DNA of 21,150 nucleotides. Source: Pelargonium cotyledonis (Eukaryota; Streptophyta; Magnoliopsida; Geraniales; Geraniaceae). Made by a program: the position numbers and the translations under genes. Below the pieces are notes generated by a model. The model did no database searches and had not been told where the DNA came from. It saw only the letters and a list, made by a program, of their open reading frames with translations. How positions within the stretch are numbered: the stretch's first letter is position 1; every line of letters starts with the position of its first letter. The DNA is taken from the NCBI GenBank assembly GCA_036897625.1, contig JAYMTA010001215.1:1-21150 (forward strand), read 5' to 3'. Below, piece by piece: positions 11,716 through 20,751 of the stretch.

Positions 11716-12139
11716 TTTTTTATTATTATTATTTAAACATCTAAGGGCTTGTTTGGCTACTCTCCTTAATACATGTATTAGGGGTATAACGATATTTCTA
11801 TCTCTCACCAACGGCAAAACCTAACAGAATCACTAAATGACAAGTTAATAGGGCTAGGTGGTATGATCTTTAATTTATAGGGGTTAAGTGTTATAAATAG
11901 TTCACGGTAATTATGTGTGTTGTTAATAGTATAGGGTCATTTGTGTAATTACATTTATTTCTAAATTTCCAATCACACGTGTGGCATTCTCTTAAGGGCA
12001 TCACATGTGTGTCCTGTGCATATAGTATAATGCCTCAAGAAACCCCAACAAAGAAAGACAATTTCCCGCCACTTCTCATCGCAGTCTCTTCTTCACTCTC
12101 TTCGTCACTGTCGATCGAAGCTGCAACAGGAGATCGAAG
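11716..12139 (+). promoter_or_regulatory. RFC3 promoter and 5' leader
   Basis: This interval runs from the foldback element to the RFC3 start codon. Two TATA-like words are present, TATAAATA at 11892-11899 and TATAGTATAA at 12021-12030. The second would place the transcription start near 12050-12060 and give a leader of about 85 nt. It also holds the palindrome CACACGTGTG (11974-11983, G-box core CACGTG), CACATGTG (12002-12009) and an E2F-type site. The start site itself is inferred, not seen. Confidence 0.5.
12062..12070 (+). promoter_or_regulatory. E2F/DP binding site upstream of RFC3
   Basis: TTTCCCGCC matches the E2F consensus TTTSSCGS exactly and lies 70 bp before the RFC3 ATG. E2F sites near the transcription start are established regulators of plant replication genes such as PCNA, MCM and RFC genes, driving G1/S expression. 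Binding here is inferred from the match and the gene's role. Confidence 0.75.
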
Positions 12140-15100
12140 ATGCTTTGGGTTGACAAGTACCGACCCAAAACCCTAGACCAGGCCTTGGTTCATCAAGAAA
12201 TCGCTCAAAATCTCAAAAAATTGGTACTTTCTCCTCCTCCTTCTACACTCTCCATTGCACCATTTGATGTAATTAACCTAGGTTTATACTTTTTTTTTCG
12301 AAGTATCGTCCCTAATCGTTGCTTTTCAGGTCACGGAGCAAGACTGTCCGCATCTCCTCTTCTATGGCCCGTCCGGTTCCGGCAAGAAAACCCTAATTAT
12401 GGCCTTGCTCAGACAGATGTTCGGACCCGGAGCTGAGAAGGTCTCCCTGTTTTCTCTGAGTTTGTTTTTGGTGGTTTGATGATATTAGGCTCTGTTTGGT
12501 TACTAGGAGCATGCTATGGGGAATAAAAAATCTTTTTATATTCTGTTTACCTTTTGTAGAATTTCCTTAGGTGGTTTGGGAATGTGCAGCTTAAAAAGAA
12601 ACTAAAGGGTATGGGTAGAACCTTTAGTTAACATGAGAAGATTAATAAAAATGAATGAGAAAATGCATCATTTTATGGGGTAGACAGCATTATTTAGGAT
12701 GTAGCTTGAAGTTGTTCTGCTTTCTACCTCAACTTTGTTCGGGCGACGGCCGGGTTGTTGTTTCTATTGCTATTAAGTCTACTTTTTGGTTTATAAATTG
12801 TATGCTGAACATTTGGATTTTAGCCAGGTTATATCTGATTGGAGGGACAATGTATGCCATGGGAAATAAATTTTAATTTTTTAGATTTATATTTGTTATT
12901 ATGTGGAACTGAATGAAGGGTAGCTACCTAGATAAACTTATATTTCTAATTCAATCCTTTTCTTCTCTATTACTACTTTCATGGAAATCATTAAATTGTG
13001 TTATTATTAGGTTCTTTTCAAACTTTTATGGTTTTCTCAGTAGCGACTAGTAAAAGAAAATTTTCTGATGTGACAAATGTGATAGCCTGGTTTTTTAATT
13101 TTTCCTTTTGGTTATGATTGCAGGTGAAGGTAGAGAATAGGTCGTGGAAGGTCGATGTAAGCTCACCTTATCCTTGCTTCCTAGATATTTGCTTACATGT
13201 TCAGAAGAAGCTCAGCTGTTACTGTTTTATAAGTTTGTGTGGCTATTACTTTGAAACTCGTGACAATGGCTAGATTCTTGTTTGTACGTGATTGTAGCAC
13301 ATGACATGATTGTGCATGAATTAATTGGATACATATGAGAAATTTTGACTATAGGACTTGGTATCCCTATTTGCTTGCTAGATAATATTAAAAGGAAGAT
13401 GCAAATATGGAACGGTGCAAAGTAGAAGACACTGTTAGTTTTTTAGTGTGGTTTTGTGAAACAAATGTGTAGAAATTATTGGTTATCCTGTGGATCTCCA
13501 ATCTTCATAGGCCCATTGAACACGAGCTGCCAAAATCTGTGGGGTTGGATATGGTTTTTGGTAGTTGGTACTATGTGCATAAATTGTTGTTTGTTTATAA
13601 ATGCATCCCTTCAAGATGACTGATCTGTGCATCAAGTTGTATACAGCTTGAAATGGACTTGTGGGGTTTCCAACATGACAATGAACTATTCTAAAACTAT
13701 GAGACTGATTACTTTATTGCAGAGATGGATGGTTATTATGTATCTAATAATACGTTAAATTTTTGGAGCAGGATTGAAACGAAGGTGCCATTTTTGTGAC
13801 AAAATAGTTTGGTTCTCTGAATTCTGTTTACTTCTCTCAAAATGATAAATAATTCTAGCCACTTTCTAGCATCATTATTGTCTAATTGCAACTATTGATA
13901 TAGAGCTAAGGTTTTTATCAAGCATCTTGTGTTTTGTTCTATCAGCTGTTCTAATTTGGTGATGATTTTTTTTTCAGGCTGGGAGTAGAACCCTTGATCT
14001 AGAGTTGACTACATTATCTAGCAATAACCATGTGGAGCTAAATCCCAGTGATGCAGGATTTCAGGACAGATATATTGTTCAGGAGATTATTAAAGATATG
14101 GCTAAAAATAGACCAATTGACACAAAAGGGAAGAAAGTATTTAAGGGTAAATCTGTTGATCTTTTCCTTTTACCCCTTAAATTTATTACAAATATTACTC
14201 AAACAACTCTCATGTGAGCTTCCATTGCTTATATCTTTTTGGATTTGGAAAGGAATATGTTCACTGGGATATAAATGAAAGCAACAAGGAAAAAGAAAGC
14301 CATATGTAGTGGAGATGATTACATTGTGATAAGTAACTATATAATTCTAACAAAGTATTTTTGCCGCAGACTACTAGGTTTTGTGTTTTCTCCTGTGTTA
14401 AGGAGAATAAAACTTAAGAATTGCATGCTTACTGTTGATCTCCTTGCTAAGAAATTTGTGCTCTTTCTAATAACCAAATCAACGACAAATTTTTAGACAT
14501 TGCTTTTGGTTTGCTTGACTTAGTTGTTGACATTTGAGACACCATGCAGAGGTATGGAACATCTTTTGCAAAATTAAGTTCCGTTCGGGATTGGCCAATG
14601 TATATCTGAATGCATTGCTTGGCTAAGGCTAACTATTTATGTAATTTTTTAAACTGTAGTGGTCTTTTTCCTCACTGTATTTTGTGAGGCTCTTGCCATA
14701 AGAAAGATAGTAGGTTTAATGAGCATGCTAAAATTATACATTTAATAGTCATGTGTACAGATTCGTCTGTTCTGATGATATGTCCCTCTTGCTATGTCAG
14801 TTCTAGTGCTCAATGAGGTTGACAAACTTTCCAGAGAAGCGCAGCATTCCCTTCGAAGAACAATGGAGAAATACAGTGCCTACTGCCGGCTGATTCTGTG
14901 CTGTAATAGTTCATCAAAGGTTACTGAAGCAATCAGGTCTCGCTGTTTGAATGTCCGTATAAATTCGCCAACTGAAGAAGAGGTTGGAAACTTTCTATTT
15001 TCTTCTCCAATGGGTGTTTTACTTGTTTTGGATTTTTCCCACTGCATATGCAAAACGAATTGCTATAGAACAAAGATATATAAACCATGTTCTATTGATT

Positions 15101-17586
15101 GCATGTTTACACACATAGGACTGCACTTCCTCTAACCTAACACATGCTTTTTGTTTTGTTTTATTTTATGGCAGATTGTCAAGGTTTTGGAGTTCATTGG
15201 CAAGAAAGAAAGCTTGCAACTTCCACCTGGATTTGCAGGCCGCATAGCTGAAAAATCAAATAGGAGCTTACGGAGAGCTATATTATCATTTGAAACTTGT
15301 CGCGTCCAACAGTTAAGACCGAATGCTATATACCCTCGATCAGAACAGCAGTTTTATGCAGGTCTCATTTCATTTAACTAGCATAATACATTTCCTGACG
15401 TCTTTATTTTTGTACTTATGATATGACTATAGATATCCCTTTACTAGTAACCAAGTTATATCACCAATGGATTGGGAGGAATATATTTGTGAAATAGCTT
15501 CTGATATAATGAAGGAGCAGAGTCCTAAAAGGTATCACACTATCTCATCTCACTATTTCTGGTTTCCTTACATTTCAGTTATTTTCTTCCTTGTAATTTT
15601 TGTAAATGCTTGTGATGCTGTTAGAACATTTTACAATATGTTTGGTATTTTAATTATCATACTTTACAAATGCTAAAATTTTGTGACAAGGTAATTTGGA
15701 CTCAGGAATGACCTCAGAAAAATTACATTTTAGACATGCAAAATGTGGATTGAAACATGTTTTCTGTATCATTTGCTTTTAAATCTTACTTAACTGAAGC
15801 ACGTATATTACGTTAATCCTGTAACAATAGAGCCAAAAATTTGAGAAAACTGAGAAGAGGTAAATTTTTGTTCAAGGAAAAAATTTACAATTACTTTCCA
15901 TTGACCCTCCTCATGTCATATTTTTGTCGAAACATTTTTATATGCAATCTTTTGAGAATTTATCAAAATGTGCATGAAACACATCAATCCTACTATCCCA
16001 TTGCATTTATTAGAAAAGTAGCTATTAATGTTCATTCCTTGTTTATGATGTTGTTCTCTAATTGTGTAAATGGCTTGGGAACTTTTTATTGGCATTATGC
16101 TTGGAATTTCTGGCTGAACGTCTTCCACATTACTTTAGGTTGTTTCAGGTTCGGGGCAAGGTGTATGAACTACTCATTAATTGTATTCCTCCAGAAATTA
16201 TTTTAAAGGTAAAGATAATCTCTCTTCATGCTGTAAGTTTTTCTGATAAATCTGGATGCTGAGTCTGACTATTTGCAGAGGCTGCTTTCTGAATTGTTGA
16301 GGAAATTGGATGCTGAGTTGAAGCATGAAGTCTGCCATTGGGCTGCATACTATGTAAGTTCAATGTTTCATGTTTCTGTTTGTTTTCTTCTTGATTGTTA
16401 TTCCTTCTTTCTGCACACCTTTGTCAAATCCGTGTGCCAAGTTCCAACCCTATTGCCACACTACCCACTCTGTAATTTTCCTATCCTGTCTCCCAACCAC
16501 CTACCAGAAAACGTGCCTATAAAGAGAGAAACTTGGGATATCTTATTCTTTAGCTTGTTAAGTGTTTCTGATTGCAATTTCTTATATGGTCTCAGGAACA
16601 CAGGATGCGTCTTGGACAAAAGGCCATATTTCATATTGAAGGTACCGCTATCATGATTAGGGTCACAATAAAGTCTTCTCTATCCTTTAATATTTTGAAT
16701 TTTGATAGTTCTCTCTCTCTCTCTCTCTCTAGATTCGAATTTCTCATACAGTATATATATATATATATATTTGTTTATTGCCATGCTATTTGCACATATA
16801 GATCGATTGACCATGGGTCAAGTTTTTTCTGCCGACACTGTTTTAATGAGAGTACTTGTCTCTTTTGGGTATTACACATTGGGATCAATTGTGATGCAAA
16901 TAGTATTGAACTCAAAACCAGTTGATAAGCAACTATGTTTTACCTACTCCGCTTCCGTAGGTATTAATTAATTACTTCCCATTTGATAGGTTTTCAGGTT
17001 TTATAGTGAACATTAATTGTGTAGTGCAATGTGAATAAATTCACAATTATGAAAGGCCTTCATTTAATGTTAGATTTGGAACATTCAGATTATTGATGTT
17101 TGGTTAAGTCACAGTTCTCTCTCTAATTGTGGATGACAATTCTTCTCATCTCAGCCCATTAATTCGAATACCGTCCCTTTTAGTTGAAGATTCTTGGAGT
17201 GAGGAGCTAGTTCCTCAAACCGCAAACTAGACCTTTTGGCCATAGACTATAGGGTACTTGTAAATGTCATCTAGAACTTATCTAGGGCACAGCTAGCATA
17301 ATTGCATGTAAGGTTGCAGACCATTTGTTGAGCACGACGAGTTTACCATTGAAAACCCTAATTTAAGCTCTCCTGAGTAAGCCTCTCGGGACAACAATAT
17401 TAACAGTCTTAATTTTATCGCGCATATTTCAACTGATGTAGAAATTTCAATATTTTCAAAGTAATTGAAACTTAAGTATTAAAAGACCGACATGAGCTGA
17501 ATGGTTCATCTTCATTTCATTATGCAGCATTCGTGGCCAAGTTCATGAGCATTTACAAGGCTTTCCTCATCGCAACATTCGGTTGA
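12140..17586 (+). CDS. RFC3: Replication factor C subunit 3 (human RFC3 / yeast Rfc5 orthologue), complete
   Basis: Small subunit of the five-part RFC clamp loader, which opens PCNA with ATP and places it on primer-template junctions in the nucleus. Exons: 12140-12223, 12330-12440, 13124-13156, 13978-14146, 14801-14982, 15175-15311, 15433-15531, 16139-16208, 16279-16353, 16596-16641, 17528-17586; 1065 nt, 354 residues, the usual length for the plant protein. The AAA+ domain spans about 1-190: Walker A GPSGSGKKT at 41-49, Walker B region VLVLNEVD at 133-140, sensor-1 region LILCCNSSS at 163-171, and the SRC arginine-finger motif at 179-181. The clamp-loader collar follows, with CRVQQYPFT, CIPPEIILK, AAYYEHRMRLGQKAIFHIE and FVAKFMSIYK matching RFC3 families. 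Walker B has Asn where active ATPases have Asp, as is typical of this subunit. Start chosen because MLWVDKYRPK is the canonical N-terminus. Arabidopsis naming of RFC3 and RFC5 is inconsistent between sources. Confidence 0.97.
16711..16730. repeat. (CT)n microsatellite in the last RFC3 intron
   Basis: Ten CT units, followed 21 bp later by a (TA)n tract in the same 886-bp intron (16642-17527). Confidence 0.95.
16752..16770. repeat. (TA)n microsatellite in the last RFC3 intron
   Basis: Alternating TA run of about nine units, close to the CT tract at 16711-16730. Confidence 0.9.
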
Positions 17587-17654
17587 AGAAACTAGTCATG
17601 CTTTCAATGTAATTGAAACTGGAGTATCTTTAGCAATTGCCGTGTGGCTCATGT
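17587..17654 (+). other. RFC3 3' UTR start
   Basis: Sequence directly after the RFC3 TGA, before the first duplicated block. No canonical AATAAA is seen; plant polyadenylation signals are loose, so the transcript end is not placed and may lie inside the repeat. Confidence 0.4.
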
Positions 17655-17858
17655 GAAGTGTCCTGTGTATTGTTAGCTGGATTATGGAATGTCGTCACTT
17701 CTGTAGGGAAAACAAATTTTTTTTTTTTTTTTTTTGCTGTCATATTATGTCTTTTTATCATCACGTTGTGGCAAGTGTTGAGAATCATTTTTGAAAGAGT
17801 GGGGTTCAAGTGATAAGCAGGAATCATATTTGTGTCTTTTGCTTGTTTGGGACATACA
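17655..17858. repeat. Diverged direct duplication, copy A
   Basis: It aligns in the same orientation with 18117-18442. Shared landmarks in order: GAAGTGTC, TGGATT, TGTAGGGAA, GAGAATCA, a TAAGCAG word, and TTTGGGACATACA. Copy A has a 20-T run at 17717-17736 that copy B lacks. Copy B is longer mainly because a SINE-like insertion splits it. Confidence 0.6.
17717..17736. repeat. Poly-T tract of 20
   Basis: An uninterrupted run of 20 T inside copy A of the duplication. Confidence 0.95.
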
Positions 17859-17875
17859 CAATTGTTTTCTTTTTG

Positions 17876-17958
17876 GAACATTGTCCATAATGAAACGATA
17901 ATTGCAAAACTCAAGTGGATGAAGTGAACATTGTCCATAATGAAATGATAACTGCAAA
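17876..17958. repeat. Tandem repeat, two copies with 50-bp period
   Basis: GAACATTGTCCATAATGAAA, then YGATAAYTGCAAA, occurs at 17876-17908 and 17926-17958 with two transitions between the copies. The 17 bp that separate them are not repeated again after copy 2. Confidence 0.9.
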
Positions 17959-18116
17959 GAAATTTACTATGAGATTTGTGTATGCAACTGACTCAACTCG
18001 AAGTTTGACTCATTTTTGTGGGCACTCAAAGTTTGCAATGCGAACGAACTTAAGTACCTTTATTCTCCTTAGTGTATCTCGTGTGTGCGCGCGCGCTTAT
18101 GTTGTGTTTTTCGTCT

Positions 18117-18442
18117 GAAGTGTCGTGTGTTTTTGGATGGATTGTGAGTACTCTTGTAGGGAAGACGATAATTTTGCTCGTATTACGTTCTTTTTCTTGC
18201 ATGAACATCTTGTGGAGATGTGGTAATTAAGTGCTAGAGAGAATTATTGTCGAGTGTATGAGAATCAAGTCTCCATGTGGGAGGTCGTGGGTTCAAATCC
18301 CATTGCGTTGGATGAGGTGGGTAGGGTTTAAAGGGGAGAGCTACTCCTATTGTGTAGCTCATATAGTTAGTTTAAAAAAAATATGAGAATAAAGTCATAA
18401 GCAGTATTTACATTCATGGTTTTTACTCATTTGGGACATACA
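18117..18442. repeat. Diverged direct duplication, copy B
   Basis: Partner of 17655-17858, about 460 bp downstream. It is interrupted by the SINE-like insertion flanked by 18257-18271 and 18382-18396, so the duplication is older than that insertion. Confidence 0.55.
18257..18396 (+). mobile_element. 5'-truncated SINE-like insertion with target-site duplication
   Basis: A 110-bp segment (18272-18381) is flanked by TATGAGAATCAAGTC (18257-18271) and TATGAGAATAAAGTC (18382-18396), 14 of 15 identical. It contains GGTTCAAATCC at 18290-18300, an exact match to the RNA polymerase III B box GGTTCRANNCC of tRNA-derived SINEs, within GGGTTCAAATCCC. It ends in an A-rich tail (TTTAAAAAAAA). No good A box sits in the insert, so it looks 5'-truncated. 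The family is not named. Confidence 0.6.
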
Positions 18443-18904
18443 TATGTCAAACCTAATAGTATAGTCAAATGAATCATTTTCATATGTTGCAAATTAGAGT
18501 TGGTAATTTAGATTTTGAGTCGGGTGATTGAATTTTAAGTGTTTGTGAGTTCAAGTCTAAATTAATAGCTTTAATGTACATCTTGGAGAGATGTGACAGC
18601 ATATAATCCGAGGACTTGACTTATAGAATGAAAATATTATTTTCAATTCTTCGAGAATTTATAAATAAACCTTGCATTTATTTTCGACAACGGTAGTTGT
18701 TTTCTTGATGGCTCTTCAAAGTGAGAGTATAAAATTAATTAGACTTGTAATCAATTTTTATGTATGAAAAATGAGCATATATTTTTGTAAGTAAATAAAA
18801 ATATAAACCACCAAAAAATGTATAATAAGTAAATAATGCATGTATCCGACCCGATTTTTGTAACACAAAACCAATGGTTAGTATGGGTTCGGATCTGAAC
18901 CGGG
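18443..18904. other. Intergenic AT-rich DNA upstream of MFAP1
   Basis: No gene recognised. A degenerate B-box-like word (GAGTTCAAGTCT, near 18549-18560) and a GACCCGA/GGGTTCGG-rich patch near 18847-18901 look like repeat debris but cannot be assigned. Confidence 0.4.
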
Positions 18905-19564
18905 TATATATATGGTGATCCACGAACGGCTAATCTGGTAAAAAGAGGGTCTCAATCTCTCAAATTCTTCGATTCAAACCCTAGCTTTTGATGGTGGTCA
19001 TCGTTCGCAACTTTCGGTAAGTTTTTTATTTTCAGCTTCTGATTTGACGCTGCGCTGAGATAGGTTTTGGTGAATCTGGTGTCAGAAATCAAAATCATTA
19101 TACTTTCAGTTTTCGAACTTCAGGATTTGAGTTCATTTCAATTGAAATGAAGTTCCTTTGAATTGATTTTCGTGTGCTCAGGATTCAAAATTTCAGTTCG
19201 TTATTTTTTTTTTTTGGCACAGTACCAAGAAATTGTTGCTATCCTCAAGAATTCGTATCTCTTAGGTTGTTTATCTGTGATAATTTCATATTTCCAATTC
19301 TGTTTGAGGAAATATTTCCTAATTCACAGTTGGAAAACCCTAAATTCATTGGACCCTTTAAATATCATCAGTTCATGTCCATTGTGTTTCTAAATACTTG
19401 ATAAATCATTCATGTTCTTGTTGGTCTCGTTTCAGGACTTCACAGATTAGCTGAACATCTGCCTTGTGGAGTCCTTTGATCTGGAGGGTTTTAAATTGGG
19501 AAGAGCTTAGGAGTTTTTTTCGTTGTTGAATTTTTGTTTGGTCTGTTACGCATAGTACACAACA
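18905..19564 (+). promoter_or_regulatory. MFAP1 core promoter, 5' UTR and 5'-UTR intron
   Basis: TATATATATGG at 18905-18915 is a TATA box candidate, putting the transcription start near 18935-18940. The leader carries a telo-box AAACCCTAG at 18976-18984, an element common in promoters and leaders of plant housekeeping genes. A donor CG|GTAAGT at 19017 and an acceptor TCGTTTCAG ending at 19435 define a 419-bp leader intron. A second AAACCCTAAA lies inside it at 19335-19344. Leader introns near the 5' end often raise expression in plants. Intron borders are inferred from the splice sites. Confidence 0.65.
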
Positions 19565-20751
19565 ATGTCGGTCACGGCAGGGGTTAGTGACACGGTAATT
19601 GCCGTCAGAGATAAACTTAGAGGGAAAATTGGTCAGACGAAAGTCAAAAGATATTGGCCTGGTAAGGCTCCTGAGTGGGCAGATGATGTCGATGAAGATG
19701 GAGATATCAGGATGTCAAGGGCTGCTGCCCTGGAGAATGCTTTCCCCAGCAAGGAAGATACAGATATTGCTAGAAAAGATGATCCTAGGCTACGAAGGTT
19801 GGCTCAGAGCAGGGTAGATAATCGTGAAGAAGTGAGAGCAGCTCACCGGCTCATCCGACAGGCTGAGATTGTTAGAACCATTGAAGAAGAGAACAGAAGG
19901 CAGGAAGGAATTGATATGGAGGAACAGGATGATGATATGTTGGAGGAAAGAAGACGAAGAATTAGAGAAAAGTTGCTTCAGAGGGAACAGGAAGAGCCTG
20001 CCCTTCTTCCGGATGAAGAGGAGGAGGAAGCTGAGGAAGAGGAGGAAGAGGAATCTGAATACGAGACTGATTCTGATGAAGAACTAACTGATGTTGCAAT
20101 GGTGAAGCCTGTCTTCGTCCCCAAGTCAGAGAGAGATACAATAGCTGAACGCGAGCGTCTTGAGGCTGAAGAATTAGCACTCGAAGAATCAGTGAAGAGG
20201 AGATTGGTGGAGAGGAGGATGGAGACAAAGAAAATAGTGGTTGAAGAGATACGGAAGGACGAAGAAATTCAGAAAAATATGGAATTGGAGGCAAATATAG
20301 CTGATGTAGATACGGACGATGAGCTCAATGAAGCCGAGGAATATGAAGCTTGGAAAGTGAGAGAGTTTGCGAGAATCAAGAGAGATAAGGAAGATAGAGA
20401 GGCTATGTTGAAGGAGAGATTAGAAGTTGAGAGGGTGAGAAACATGACAGAGGAAGAGAGGAGAGAGTGGGAGAGAAAGAATCCAAAACCTACTACACAA
20501 CCAAAACAGAAGTGGAGGTTCATGCAGAAATATTACCACAAGGGTGCTTTCTTTCAGTCAGATTCTGATGACCGGGCTGCTACTGCTGGTTCAGATAATA
20601 TCTATACTCGCGATTTCTCGGCCCCAACAGGAGAAGATAAAATGGACAAGACCATATTGCCCAAGGTCATGCAAGTTAAGCACTTTGGTCGCAGTGGAAG
20701 GACAAAATGGACTCATCTTGTCAACGAAGATACAACAGATTGGAATAATCC
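19565..20751 (+). CDS. MFAP1: Microfibrillar-associated protein 1 homologue, spliceosome component, first coding exon (3' end outside window)
   Basis: Despite its name, this conserved nuclear protein is a component of the spliceosomal B complex. The exon encodes 395 residues plus two bases of the next codon and ends at a consensus donor GTAAGT (20752). N-terminal features include VKRYWPGKAPEWADD (about 27-41) and a charged helical stretch rich in Arg and Glu. An acidic tract of Asp/Glu at about 149-176 follows. The MFAP1 C-terminal domain starts near KPVFVPKSERDT (181 onward) and includes RRMETKK, EEYEAWKVREFARIKRD, KWRFMQKYYHKGAFF and the Gly-Arg-Ser-Gly-Arg-Thr-Lys-Trp-Thr-His segment near the end. 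The family continues after WNNP with a short tail starting WTYN; I do not find it before the right edge, so at least one exon is missing. The start is the first ATG of the frame and gives the family-like N-terminus. Confidence 0.95.

Noticed and set aside
11979..12176. 65-codon frame starting with GTG upstream of RFC3
   Set aside because: GTG is not a usual start in plant nuclear genes. Only the part from the ATG at 12030 is considered, as an upstream frame.
12488..12520. GGCTCTGTTTGG word in RFC3 intron 2, like the end of a hAT-type MITE
   Set aside because: I found no inverted partner end or 8-bp duplication in the intron. The word alone is common in plant DNA.
15841..16262. Open frames of 121 and 66 codons near RFC3 exon 8
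   Set aside because: The first is mostly intron sequence with no family match. The second contains the true exon 16139-16208 (LFQVRGKVYELLINC) but reads through splice sites on both sides.
416..17527. U12-type introns in PNP1 or RFC3
   Set aside because: All visible donors start with ordinary GT contexts. None has the extended (A/G)TATCCTT consensus.
18285..18305. tRNA gene suggested by GGGTTCAAATCCC
   Set aside because: There is no matching A box, no anticodon stem and no acceptor stem at tRNA spacing. Flanking repeats and an A-rich tail fit a SINE fragment better.
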